Source: Candidatus Levyibacteriota bacterium (GTDB taxonomy: Bacteria > Patescibacteriota > Microgenomatia > Levybacterales > UBA12049). Taken from it: DNA of 44,665 nt. The translations under genes were made by a program, and so were the position numbers. This document shows positions 7,863 to 17,247 of this stretch, one piece after another. The DNA is taken from contig JACQKQ010000034.1 of the NCBI GenBank assembly GCA_016204465.1, positions 1 through 44,665 of the forward strand, in the 5' to 3' direction. Below the pieces are notes generated by a model that was not told the origin of the DNA, made no database searches, and saw only the letters and a list, made by a program, of their open reading frames with translations. The stretch's first letter is position 1; every line of letters starts with the position of its first letter.

Positions 7863-8363
7863 ATGAATCGTATTTCAAGGTTTATTGTTTTTCTTCTTCC
7901 AAAAGCGTACACACATTGCGATATTCCCTGCGGCATCTACGATCCGCATGCTTCGCAGCTTGCAGCGCACACGGTTATTCGGATGGTAAGCCTTATTAGT
8001 GAACTCACACCAAGCAGTTCTGAACCTCCGTTTGAGGAAAGAAAAAGGATTATCCACCAAATCGCCCGCTACACAAAGGTAAAAGAAGAACATGCCGAAG
8101 CTTTAAAGCATGAAATTCGCGTTCTGTGGGGAGATTATTTTAAGGAAGAACACTTAAAGGAGTATCCGGATCTTCATAATTTAGTTTTTAAAACCATGAA
8201 ACTTGCTTCCAAAGCGCGCCAGGAAGTAAATCACGATGCGGCGCAAGAACTACTCGTTACCGTACAAAAGATTGCTGAAATCTTTTTTAAAACAAAGGGA
8301 CTTACGCCTGTTCGTGTCAAATCTCCCTACCCAACAGGAGGAGAGATTGTTCTCCATAAATAA
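7863..8363 (+). CDS. sodN: nickel superoxide dismutase precursor
   Basis: Ni-hook HCDIPCGIYDP after a cleavable leader; EEHAEALKHEIRVLWGDYFK. Confidence 0.95.
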   Translation: MNRISRFIVFLLPKAYTHCDIPCGIYDPHASQLAAHTVIRMVSLISELTPSSSEPPFEERKRIIHQIARYTKVKEEHAEALKHEIRVLWGDYFKEEHLKEYPDLHNLVFKTMKLASKARQEVNHDAAQELLVTVQKIAEIFFKTKGLTPVRVKSPYPTGGEIVLHK

Positions 8364-8366
8364 ATA

Positions 8367-8663
8367 ATGCTTCTTTCGCTCTTTCGTATCCACGGCCACA
8401 GCATGGAACCAACCATCTTAAATGGTTCAATCGTTCTTGCGAGCTTGCTTCCATTTTTTTTTCGAGAACCAAAAACAAACGATATTGTTGCATTTGCAGA
8501 TCAACAAACTAAAAAAATATTTATCAAGCGAATTGTAAAACATGAAGGTCAAAAATTCTATCTTACCGGTGATAACAAACATGATAGTCTTGATAGCAGA
8601 AAAATCGGGTGGGTAGGTCGCAACGATATTGTTGGAAAAGTTATACTAAGATTACATTTATGA
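8367..8663 (+). CDS. S26 signal-peptidase-like Ni-SOD maturation protease
   Basis: GHSMEPTI (Ser) and FIKRIV (Lys); starts 4 nt after sodN. Confidence 0.85.
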   Translation: MLLSLFRIHGHSMEPTILNGSIVLASLLPFFFREPKTNDIVAFADQQTKKIFIKRIVKHEGQKFYLTGDNKHDSLDSRKIGWVGRNDIVGKVILRLHL

Positions 8664-9184
8664 GTTTTTTCCTAGTAAATCTTATTCTATTAATCATTAT
8701 TGCATTGCTGCTTATTCTACTATCCTGGATCTGGCCGCCGGATTCTCCTTGGAGCCCGTGGTGGACGACAAAAGATCACGAAATTCGCCAAGCATTGAAA
8801 CTAGCTAAGGTCACGAAAAAAGACACTGTCTACGAGTTGGGATGCGGGAATGGAAGATTTTTAATTATTGCCGCAAAGGAGTTTGGCGCAAGGGGGGTTG
8901 GGATTGAGATTGATCCTCTGCGATTCTTCATTGCCACTCTAATGATACATATCAATAGAGTAAGCGATAAAGTAGTTATCAAACGAAAAAATTTCTTCGA
9001 CGAAAACCTTTCAAAAGCAACAGTGGTATACGTTTATCTTGTCCCAAAAGCTCTCAAACGGCTTGCTCCTAAGTTTAAAGAGGAGCTAAAGAAAGATACC
9101 CGTATTGTCAGCTACCGTTACGAAACCCCCTTAATGCTAAAAAAACACCGTACGGCAAGCAATCTTAGACTGTATCTAGTATAG
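8660..9184 (+). CDS. membrane-anchored class I SAM-dependent methyltransferase
   Basis: DTVYELGCGNGRFLIIAAKEFGARGVGIEID; N-terminal TM; 4-nt overlap with the previous gene. Confidence 0.8.
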   Translation: MSFFLVNLILLIIIALLLILLSWIWPPDSPWSPWWTTKDHEIRQALKLAKVTKKDTVYELGCGNGRFLIIAAKEFGARGVGIEIDPLRFFIATLMIHINRVSDKVVIKRKNFFDENLSKATVVYVYLVPKALKRLAPKFKEELKKDTRIVSYRYETPLMLKKHRTASNLRLYLV

Positions 9185-9216
9185 ATAACTTCAACTTTTT
9201 AGTGAAAACTTACACG

Positions 9217-11016
9217 CTAGCTCTTAAGAATTGATAAAAATGCCTCTTGGGGGATTTCTATCCTGCCAACCATCTTCATCCTTTTCTTTCCCTTTTTCTG
9301 CTTTTCTAACAGCTTGTCTTTTCTGGTCCTATCGCCACCATACAGTTTGGCTGTAACATCCTTCCTGTAGGCGGATAGTGTTTCTCTGGCAATGACTTTT
9401 CCTCCTATGGCTGCTTGTATTGCTACTTCAAAGTTTTGTCGTGGTAAAACCTCTTTTAACTTCTCCACCATTTTTCTGCCTATAGATAACGCTTTTTCTC
9501 TCACTATGATTTGCGATAGCGCATCTACCTTTTCACCTGCCACTATAATATCCAATCTCACCGCATCAACAGCCCTAAATTCTAAAAACTCCCAGTCAAG
9601 CGAAGCAAAACCAGAGGAAACCGACTTTAACCTATCATAAAAATCTGTTACCATCTCGGATAGGGGCATTTCGTATGTTAAGGCAACTTGAGACCCGAAG
9701 TGCTGCATGTTTTTAAAAATACCTCTTTTGTCTTGTGCTAAATCCATGACGCTACCAATGTATGTTTGCGGTACAAAGATCTCCAACCGTGCCCAAGGTT
9801 CATGTAAGTCCTTTAATTCCTCTCCTTGAGGGAAATCAGAAGGGTTATGGACCCTTTTACGACCAAACATGTATTCGACACTTGGTACAGTAGCAATTAC
9901 ATCCGCGCCAAATTCCTCTGACAACCGCTCCTGTACCACCTCTGCGTGAAGCAAGCCTAAAAATCCGCACCGAAAACCAGCGCCCAAAGCATGGGAATGC
10001 TCCAGCTCAAACGTAAAAGCCGGATCTGTGAGTCTAAACTTACCTAACGCTTCTTTTATATCCTGGAACTCCTTCTGAGCTATTGGGTAGAGTCCGACAA
10101 AAACCATGGGTTTTACTTCTTTGTACCCTGGTAAAGGTTTCGCATCGCATGTATTAGAAATAGTATCTCCAACCCTCACTTTATCCGGTTCCTTAATGCC
10201 TGTAGCTATATAGCCAATTTCTCCCTCTTTAAGGCTTTCTGTGGGTGTAAGCTGTGGGGCAAAATAACCTTTCTCTAAAACTTGTCCTTTGGCTTTTGTT
10301 CCCAAAAAATTAATCTCTGATTGATTCGGAGGAACATCGCCTTCTACTACTCTTACCTGTGCTACCACACCTTTAAAAGAGTCAAAAAAAGAATCAAATA
10401 TCAGAGCCCTTAGATTTCTGTCTATATCAATCTTGGGGTTTAATACGTTCACACCTAAGGATTTTGGGGGTGGGATACACTTAACTATGGCTTGTAAAAG
10501 TTTGTCTACTCCTTGGCCGGTTTTCCCAGAAACCAAAAGTATCTCACCCTCATCGAAACCAAAGGTTTCTTGAAGCTGTTTTTTAACTTCCTCTATATCT
10601 GCGTTGGGAAGGTCAATCTTATTCACTGCTGGAATGAGCGTGACATTTTGCTCCAGCGCAGCCAAACCATGTGATAGCGTTTGGGCCTGAATCCCCTGCG
10701 TTGCATCAACAAGAAGAATTGCTCCCTCAACAGCAGCAAGTGTCCTTGAAACTTCGTAGGAAAAATCAACATGGCCTGGGGTGTCAATTAAATTTAAAGT
10801 ATAGGGTATAGCGTTTAGCGTATAGTTAAGACGAACTGGTGCGAGTTTAATTGTAATTCCCCGTTCTCTTTCTAGGGCAAGAGAGTCTAAAAACTGGGGC
10901 TTAAGCTTCTCTTTTGGGATAGTACCGGTTATCTCAAGCATCCTGTCAGCAAGTGTAGACTTACCGTGATCAATATGCGCTACTACACAAAAGTTTCTGA
11001 TATTATTTTGCTGCAT
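9217..11016 (-). CDS. lepA: translation elongation factor 4
   Basis: AHIDHGKSTLADRMLE, RGITIK, DTPGHVDFSYEVSR, NKIDLP; full-length LepA architecture. Confidence 0.97.
   Translation of the reverse strand: MQQNNIRNFCVVAHIDHGKSTLADRMLEITGTIPKEKLKPQFLDSLALERERGITIKLAPVRLNYTLNAIPYTLNLIDTPGHVDFSYEVSRTLAAVEGAILLVDATQGIQAQTLSHGLAALEQNVTLIPAVNKIDLPNADIEEVKKQLQETFGFDEGEILLVSGKTGQGVDKLLQAIVKCIPPPKSLGVNVLNPKIDIDRNLRALIFDSFFDSFKGVVAQVRVVEGDVPPNQSEINFLGTKAKGQVLEKGYFAPQLTPTESLKEGEIGYIATGIKEPDKVRVGDTISNTCDAKPLPGYKEVKPMVFVGLYPIAQKEFQDIKEALGKFRLTDPAFTFELEHSHALGAGFRCGFLGLLHAEVVQERLSEEFGADVIATVPSVEYMFGRKRVHNPSDFPQGEELKDLHEPWARLEIFVPQTYIGSVMDLAQDKRGIFKNMQHFGSQVALTYEMPLSEMVTDFYDRLKSVSSGFASLDWEFLEFRAVDAVRLDIIVAGEKVDALSQIIVREKALSIGRKMVEKLKEVLPRQNFEVAIQAAIGGKVIARETLSAYRKDVTAKLYGGDRTRKDKLLEKQKKGKKRMKMVGRIEIPQEAFLSILKS
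10799..10830. repeat. heptanucleotide array (GTATAGC-type) inside lepA
   Basis: GTATAGG GTATAGC GTTTAGC GTATAGT; encodes YTLNAIPYTLN on the minus strand. Confidence 0.85.
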
Positions 11017-11063
11017 GCATGGTATTATAGCGGATTAATAGGTATGAGGCTACTTGCCTTATG

Positions 11064-12725
11064 TCAAGGATTGATCTGGTGAGTTCCTTCGATAGTTTCT
11101 TCCCTCTGCTCTAAGATCTCACGCCAGTTGCCGATGCGTTTAAAAATAAGAATATATGTTGCTGCTTCCTTTACATTAAAAAGCCAGGTTAAAAAAAGAT
11201 ATAACGATAATCCAACAAAGCTTGAAATGCCAGTTATAAGCAGCAGCCCAATTGTTCTTGTTGTATCAATAACAAGTTGGTCGAGAAGTTTTATCGGGAT
11301 ATACAGTGCAAAACCCGTAAAAACAGATGCAGTAAAAATTTTAACAGTTGGGTAAAAAAGCGCATTTCTTTCAAACCCTCCAGTTTTTTTGCCAAGAAGT
11401 ATTAGCAACGCAACAAGACTGACAACTCCGGAAATTGAATGGGCAAGCGCAATGCTCTCAACGCCAAAATTCAAGCCAAGCACAAAAAGAAAACCTAGTA
11501 TAATTGTCAACCCTGTTGTAAAGATACCGACAACGAGTGGTGTTTTTGTGTCGTGCAACGCGTAAAAACCTCGAGAAACAAGGTATATAAGCGCTTGTGC
11601 AAAAATCGCTACGGAGAAAAATGCAAGCGTTTTTCCAGTAAGCACGGTTGCTTCCCAGTCAAACTGCGCTGCACCAAAAACAAGGCGAACAAATGGTATG
11701 CGTAGCACTAAAAACAGTGCAGAAACGGGGAGTACAAGATAGAGCATTTGCGTGAAACTTGCCAAGAATGTTGCCTTAAATTCTAAAAGCCGTTTCCGTT
11801 CGGCAGACAAAACTGGGAAGGCAGCCTGCGCTATTGTTTGACCAAAAAGGACGACTGGCGCAAACGCAAGTGTCTGCGCGTAGTCAAAAATTACATAGTT
11901 TCTCCCAGGAGAAGCAAGCAAAGAGATAAGCGCCACAATTGCTATGGTTCCTAACTGAAAAACGCCAATAGATAGCGTCCTGGGCCACATAAGCCGAAAC
12001 ACTTCCTGCACACCTTCATTTCTCCATGATAATGTGGAATAAAACCGATAGTCAACTTTTTTGATCATGGGAATTTGTGCAAGACAAAAGATAAGTGCAC
12101 CTAAAATAACGCCGTAGGCTGCAGCATAAATCCCAACAAATGGCGAAAGGATAACAATACCAATAATAATTCCAAGATTGTACATCGCCGCAGCAATCCC
12201 AGGAACAAAAAAATGGTTATATGACTGCAAAACCGTTGAAAGAAAACTTCCTACAATAAACAACAGTTCCCCAAATATAACAATTCGCATTAAAGAGCCC
12301 ATCAGAGCAATGTGCTCACTGTCAAATCCCGGTGCAATAATCCTTGAGAAAAACTCCGGAAAGAGAAACAGAAACAATGCGCAGAAAGAAAAGGCAATCA
12401 ATCCAAAAAATAGAAGCGACGAGGAAAATGCGTATGCTTCTTCCTTCTTCTCTTTTGCAAGGTAATCAGAAAAAACAGGAATAAATGCCGATGATAGTGC
12501 GCCGGCAATAAGAAGTTGGAAGAAAAAGTCAGGCAGTTTTGTTGAGGCAAGATACACTCCTAATGTATCTGATGCGCCAAAGATTGAAACAAGCAAACGT
12601 TGTCTAACAAGGCCAAGAATTTGGGAAAAAATAACAGTAGCCATAATAATAAACGCGGCAGACAGTATATTTGTTTGCCGCCGCATGAGCATTGCAATGC
12701 TTTTTTGAAAAAGGTTTAAGGGCAT
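11064..12725 (-). CDS. murJ: lipid II flippase MurJ (MviN)
   Basis: MATVIFSQILGLVRQRLLVSIFGAS...LPDFFFQLLIAGALSSAFIPVFSDYL. Confidence 0.92.
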   Translation of the reverse strand: MPLNLFQKSIAMLMRRQTNILSAAFIIMATVIFSQILGLVRQRLLVSIFGASDTLGVYLASTKLPDFFFQLLIAGALSSAFIPVFSDYLAKEKKEEAYAFSSSLLFFGLIAFSFCALFLFLFPEFFSRIIAPGFDSEHIALMGSLMRIVIFGELLFIVGSFLSTVLQSYNHFFVPGIAAAMYNLGIIIGIVILSPFVGIYAAAYGVILGALIFCLAQIPMIKKVDYRFYSTLSWRNEGVQEVFRLMWPRTLSIGVFQLGTIAIVALISLLASPGRNYVIFDYAQTLAFAPVVLFGQTIAQAAFPVLSAERKRLLEFKATFLASFTQMLYLVLPVSALFLVLRIPFVRLVFGAAQFDWEATVLTGKTLAFFSVAIFAQALIYLVSRGFYALHDTKTPLVVGIFTTGLTIILGFLFVLGLNFGVESIALAHSISGVVSLVALLILLGKKTGGFERNALFYPTVKIFTASVFTGFALYIPIKLLDQLVIDTTRTIGLLLITGISSFVGLSLYLFLTWLFNVKEAATYILIFKRIGNWREILEQREETIEGTHQINP

Positions 12726-12761
12726 ATTGTTTTTTACAGTATATCATGCTAAAATGCGTCC

Positions 12762-12989
12762 ATGCCAGTAATAAAATCAGCAAAAAAAAAATTACGACAA
12801 GATCGAAAAAGGAAACAAAGAAATGATGCGTTCTACTCACATGTTAAAAAATTGTTAAAGCAGGCAAGGAAAAGTCGTTCAAAAGAATCAGCTCGCAAGG
12901 CAACACAAGCTGTTGATAAAGCGGCAAAGAGAGGACTTTTACACAAAAATAAAGCTGCGCGGATAAAATCTTCTCTGGTAAAAAAATAG
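12762..12989 (+). CDS. rpsT: 30S ribosomal protein S20
   Basis: MPVIKSAKKKLRQDRKRKQRN...KAAKRGLLHKNKAARIKSSL. Confidence 0.95.
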   Translation: MPVIKSAKKKLRQDRKRKQRNDAFYSHVKKLLKQARKSRSKESARKATQAVDKAAKRGLLHKNKAARIKSSLVKK

Positions 12990-13001
12990 ATGCATTTTGC
13001 T

Positions 13002-13030
13002 TTGACAAACAATTCAAATTCTCCTAGACT
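13002..13030 (+). promoter_or_regulatory. sigma70-type promoter of the pilN-like operon
   Basis: TTGACA, 17 bp, TAGACT. Confidence 0.65.
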
Positions 13031-13039
13031 ACAATTAGT

Positions 13040-13624
13040 ATGGGGAAAAATCTGCCAAACGCTAGACCATTTTTACCTGCGATTAATTTATTTAAAGGAC
13101 GACAGCAACACCTCGCAGATAAAATTATTAACTGGGCTCTCTCTGTTGGCCGTGTCATTGTAATTGTTGCCGAAGCAGTCGCGCTATCGGCATTTCTCTA
13201 TCGTTTTTCTTTAGATCGAGAACTAATTGACCTTAATGACAAAATAGAACAACGTCTCGCAATAGTTGATCGTGCAAAAAACACCGAAGGTGCGTTTCGC
13301 AACCTTCAAGAACGGCTGACTGTCATAAAGAATCTTTCTGCATCTGGAAAAGAAGTTGTTTCTCTTATGCAAGTTGTTTATTCTCTTGCTCCCTCTGGTT
13401 TTGTTATTAATGACTTATCTATCCTGGAAGATAAAGTAAAAATTGATGCATCCGTTCAATCTCCATTACTGATAACAACCTTTGTAAAGGAGCTAAAAAA
13501 ATATCCCAGTATTATTAATGTCAGTTTAGATCGGATAGAAAACAAGACGTCTTCGGCAAAGATTGGTATTGTGCTCTCCGCGCAGTTAAAACAAGAAAGC
13601 AAGCAAAAAGACAAAAATAAATAA
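13040..13624 (+). CDS. PilN-like type IV pilus assembly protein
   Basis: Single N-terminal TM, coiled coil and ferredoxin-like fold pattern, next to a PilO-like gene. Confidence 0.65.
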   Translation: MGKNLPNARPFLPAINLFKGRQQHLADKIINWALSVGRVIVIVAEAVALSAFLYRFSLDRELIDLNDKIEQRLAIVDRAKNTEGAFRNLQERLTVIKNLSASGKEVVSLMQVVYSLAPSGFVINDLSILEDKVKIDASVQSPLLITTFVKELKKYPSIINVSLDRIENKTSSAKIGIVLSAQLKQESKQKDKNK

Positions 13625-13625
13625 T

Positions 13626-14222
13626 ATGGTAAAACTATTCCATCAATCTATAGGAAATCTCACCGTACCTCCTGCTTTTAAAAATAAACGTACACAAATG
13701 TACACATCACTTGTGCTCACGCTCTGCGCGCTTTCATTTTTTGGTATATTTGTTATAAACCCGAGCCTTTCAACAATAACCCTACTGCAGAAAAAACTTG
13801 CAGACAGCAGAGAAGTCGAAAAAAAACTTCAAGAAAAAATAACTAATCTTCGCATGCTACAAGAACAATACGTAGCAATTAAAAACGATGTTCCCTTGGT
13901 GCTGCAAGTTTTGCCAAATAGTCCCCTTGTACCAATTCTTGTAGGGCAACTGCAGACGGTTGCTAAACAGTCAAATGTCAAACTTACAAAGCTACAGGCA
14001 TTTCAAGTTGAGCTTTCGCCAATGCTGGAAAATCCCGATAAGTACATAGCGTTTAATGTTGCGCTCGATGTATCCGGCACCTATGGAGATATTGCAACAT
14101 TTATTAATACACTTACTAACTTTGATCGAATATTCTCAGTTAAAAGTATTTCTCTGACGAGAAGTGCGACCTTGGATGAGTATTCCCTTACCATACGGGG
14201 AGAAGCATATTTCAAGAAATAG
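13626..14222 (+). CDS. PilO-like type IV pilus assembly protein
   Basis: TM, coiled coil, VLQVLPNSPLVPILVGQLQTVAKQSNV; order PilN-PilO. Confidence 0.7.
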   Translation: MVKLFHQSIGNLTVPPAFKNKRTQMYTSLVLTLCALSFFGIFVINPSLSTITLLQKKLADSREVEKKLQEKITNLRMLQEQYVAIKNDVPLVLQVLPNSPLVPILVGQLQTVAKQSNVKLTKLQAFQVELSPMLENPDKYIAFNVALDVSGTYGDIATFINTLTNFDRIFSVKSISLTRSATLDEYSLTIRGEAYFKK

Positions 14223-14223
14223 T

Positions 14224-14550
14224 ATGAAAAAACGTGAGATTATTTTTATCCTCTCGTCAACATTTGTTGTAGTTGTTGCATGGATTGCATTTAGCATTTA
14301 CCACAACAGAATCACATCAACGATTCCCGATGCCCTAAGTATCAAGATAGCGCCAATTGAAAAAAGCTTTGATCTTGAAACAATCGAAAATCTTAAAACA
14401 AGGGAGCGCATCTCACCAATTTCTGAATCTGATTTTCTCTTGCTACAACAGACAACTCCTCCGCCAACTGGCGGACCAACGCCACAAGCGACGCAGTCAG
14501 CATTGCTATCTCCAACTCCAGCAACGCAAGGAGGAACGCTTGGACGATGA
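14224..14550 (+). CDS. short single-TM protein in pilus operon
   Basis: MKKREIIFILSSTFVVVVAWIAFSIY, Pro/Thr-rich tail. Confidence 0.55.
   Translation: MKKREIIFILSSTFVVVVAWIAFSIYHNRITSTIPDALSIKIAPIEKSFDLETIENLKTRERISPISESDFLLLQQTTPPPTGGPTPQATQSALLSPTPATQGGTLGR
14460..14475. repeat. GC-rich palindrome TCCGCCAACTGGCGGA
   Basis: Near-identical 16-mers at 16646 and 28992. Confidence 0.8.
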
Positions 14551-15950
14551 AACGAAGTTTATGGGAACTAAGGATTCCGACATTGCTTGTTTTAGTATTT
14601 CTTGTCATCGGAACATTTGCGACGTCTTATCTTGTACAAATAGGCATAAATCTTACCGGCAAAGCATCTATTCCTGAAAATCCAGAAAATGTCCGGCTGG
14701 CTAATATAGAAGATACATCGTTTACTGTTTCTTACACAACACAAGCAAGTGTCCTAAGCAGTGTTGCTTATGGTGAAGATGCATCTCTTGGCAACACAGC
14801 GGTAGATGAGCGTGATGGCACTAAGGTAAGCCAGCGTAAGACACACAGTATTATCGTGAAAAACCTCGAGCCTGAAACGACTTATTTTTTTTCTATACTT
14901 TCAGGTGGAAAAACTTTTCTTAATGGAAATAAACTCTTTGAAGTGACAACAGGAAAAACTTTGCAATCAAAACCACCAAAGCGCGTCGTAAAAGGAAAAG
15001 TGCTTGTTCAAAATGGCCAATCATCAGAGGAAGTTATTGTGTACCTGACCGCCGACAATACCCAAATGCTCTCGTCTGTTCTAAACGAAGAAAATGAATA
15101 CACATTTAACATAAGTAAACTACGAACCGAAACGCTTGCATCTCTTGCCGGACTTTCAGACAACACACCACTTAACATTCTTGCAATCTCAGAAAGTATG
15201 CAATCAACAGCAACGATTCTGGCAAAAAACGCAGAAACTATTCCGCCAATCACACTTTCTCAAAATTACGATTTTACAGCAAGTCCACTTTCCATTGCAC
15301 CAAAAGCTTCTTTCTCTGCAACGCCGCTTGCAGGCAATATCGGGTTTCCAAGTTTATTGGCAAGTCAATCTGCATCAATAAAACCCGAAATTCTTACCCC
15401 AGATGAAGGCGAACAATTTTCCGATCAACGCCCTATTTTTAGAGGCAAAACAGCACCAGGCGAGAAAGTTGAAATCACCATTGAATCGGAGCCAATAACA
15501 GCAGAAGTAACTGCAGATAAAAGCGGTAACTGGTCGTACCGTCCACCCTCGGCGCTTGCACCGGGAGAGCACTTAATAACAATTACGACAAGAGACAAAT
15601 TTAGTATAGCGCAGAAAATTACTAAATCCTTTACCGTCTTTGCCGCCGGTACGCAAGTGAGTCAAACGGCAACACCATCGGGAGAGCTGACAATAACACC
15701 GTCTCCTACAGTACCAATATCGGCAACACAGGCGCAATTACCAATTACACCAACAGCGGTTCCCTCGCTATCACCTAGCCCAACACCAACAGCGCAACCA
15801 ACTCTTATTCCAACAGCAGTTACGACATCGCTTCCAACGCTTCCGCCAGCAGGGGATACGTCAGTAAACATTGTTGGACTGGGCGCATTGACAATTGCTG
15901 GCATTGGGATTATTCTATTGCTTCTTAGCCGCATACCTAGCCCGCTATGA
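14547..15950 (+). CDS. surface protein: FnIII-like and Ig-like domains, Pro/Thr-rich stalk, C-terminal TM
   Basis: PENVRLANIEDTSFTVSYTT...; TAPGEKVEITIESEP...DKSGNWSYRPPSALAPGEH; TPSPT-rich; C-terminal TM. Confidence 0.75.
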   Translation: MKRSLWELRIPTLLVLVFLVIGTFATSYLVQIGINLTGKASIPENPENVRLANIEDTSFTVSYTTQASVLSSVAYGEDASLGNTAVDERDGTKVSQRKTHSIIVKNLEPETTYFFSILSGGKTFLNGNKLFEVTTGKTLQSKPPKRVVKGKVLVQNGQSSEEVIVYLTADNTQMLSSVLNEENEYTFNISKLRTETLASLAGLSDNTPLNILAISESMQSTATILAKNAETIPPITLSQNYDFTASPLSIAPKASFSATPLAGNIGFPSLLASQSASIKPEILTPDEGEQFSDQRPIFRGKTAPGEKVEITIESEPITAEVTADKSGNWSYRPPSALAPGEHLITITTRDKFSIAQKITKSFTVFAAGTQVSQTATPSGELTITPSPTVPISATQAQLPITPTAVPSLSPSPTPTAQPTLIPTAVTTSLPTLPPAGDTSVNIVGLGALTIAGIGIILLLLSRIPSPL

Positions 15951-17236
15951 AAGTTGCAATAGTTGGCGCCGGATTCACAGGATTATCTGCTGCATACGAG
16001 CTTATTAAATACGGCCATCAGGTGACTGTTTTTGAGAGAGACGAGAAACCGGGCGGGCTTGCAATTGGATTCTCGCATAGGCACTGGCAATGGACGCTTG
16101 AGGCACACTACCACCATTGGTTTACCAACGATACAGCGGTTTTATCCTTAGCAAAGGAAATTAACTTTCCCGTTCTTATCAAACGACCGAAAACTTCTAT
16201 GTACCTGGATGGTTCAGTAGGCCAATTTGATTCCCCTCTTTCTGTTTTAACATACTCTAAGCTTTCAGTCTTGAGCAGGCTTCGTATAGCAGGTGTCATT
16301 GGCTTACTTCGATATAATCCATTTTGGCAGCCACTCGAAGCATTCCATGCAAACACATTTTTAGAGCGCGCCATTGGAAAGGAAGGATATAAAAAGATTT
16401 GGGAACCATTACTTGTTGGAAAATTTGGCAAACAAGCAAGTGATGTTTCGCTTGCCTGGTTTTGGGCACGGGTTAGGAAACGGACCCCATCCCTTGCGTA
16501 TCCAGAAGGAGGCTTTTTACAGTTTGCAAGAGCACTGCAAAAAGCGATTGAGCAACAAGGTGGAACCATTCACTTTAACACTGATGTAGCTGAAATCAAA
16601 AGCAATAAGGATGTTGTGATAAAATTTAAAAGAATTGGAAATTCGTCCGCCAGCCGGCGGATTGAAATTAGAAATTATGACGCCGTCGTCGTCACTCTCC
16701 CTTCATTTCTTTTCTTGCGCATCGCTCCACAATTACCACCAGTGTATCGAAATCAACTAACCCAACTTAAAGGACTTGGCGCGATTAATCTTATCCTTAG
16801 ACTTAGCAAACCTTTCCTCTTGGACAATACATACTGGCTTAATATTTGCGACCAACCTTCGCCCATACTTGCCGTTGTTGAGCATACTAACTTTATGGAG
16901 AAGAAATATTATAACAATGAACATATTGTATATCTTGGCAATTACTTACCCCAAGATCATCGTTATTTTCAAATGGACGAAAACGCATTGCTCAAAGAAT
17001 TCGATCCGCTCCTTAAAAAAATAAATCCGCATTACAAAAAACAAATTATTGGCGCTCATCGGTTTGTTACACCTTTTGCGCAACCGATTATTCCCATTAA
17101 CTACTCAAAAATTATGCCTTCGTTTGTAACGCCGTTGAGGAATGTATACTTAGCAAATATCCAGCAGGTGTATCCCTGGGACAGAGGGACAAACTACGCA
17201 GTAGAACTTGGTGAAAAAGTAGCAAAACTAATCTGA
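15947..17236 (+). CDS. FAD-dependent oxidoreductase (protoporphyrinogen-oxidase/amine-oxidase-like)
   Basis: MKVAIVGAGFTGLSAAYELIKYGHQVTVFERDEKPGGLA. Confidence 0.85.
   Translation: MKVAIVGAGFTGLSAAYELIKYGHQVTVFERDEKPGGLAIGFSHRHWQWTLEAHYHHWFTNDTAVLSLAKEINFPVLIKRPKTSMYLDGSVGQFDSPLSVLTYSKLSVLSRLRIAGVIGLLRYNPFWQPLEAFHANTFLERAIGKEGYKKIWEPLLVGKFGKQASDVSLAWFWARVRKRTPSLAYPEGGFLQFARALQKAIEQQGGTIHFNTDVAEIKSNKDVVIKFKRIGNSSASRRIEIRNYDAVVVTLPSFLFLRIAPQLPPVYRNQLTQLKGLGAINLILRLSKPFLLDNTYWLNICDQPSPILAVVEHTNFMEKKYYNNEHIVYLGNYLPQDHRYFQMDENALLKEFDPLLKKINPHYKKQIIGAHRFVTPFAQPIIPINYSKIMPSFVTPLRNVYLANIQQVYPWDRGTNYAVELGEKVAKLI
16646..16661. repeat. GC-rich palindrome TCCGCCAGCCGGCGGA inside an AAATTNG-type degenerate heptad tract
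   Basis: Flanked by ggaaattcg and GAAATTA GAAATTA. Confidence 0.75.
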
Positions 17237-17247
17237 ACAATACAACA

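Noticed and set aside
15640-15860. Pro/Thr/Ser-rich coding repeat as a mobile repeat
   Set aside because: Typical low-complexity stalk of a surface protein with no nucleotide periodicity of 7.
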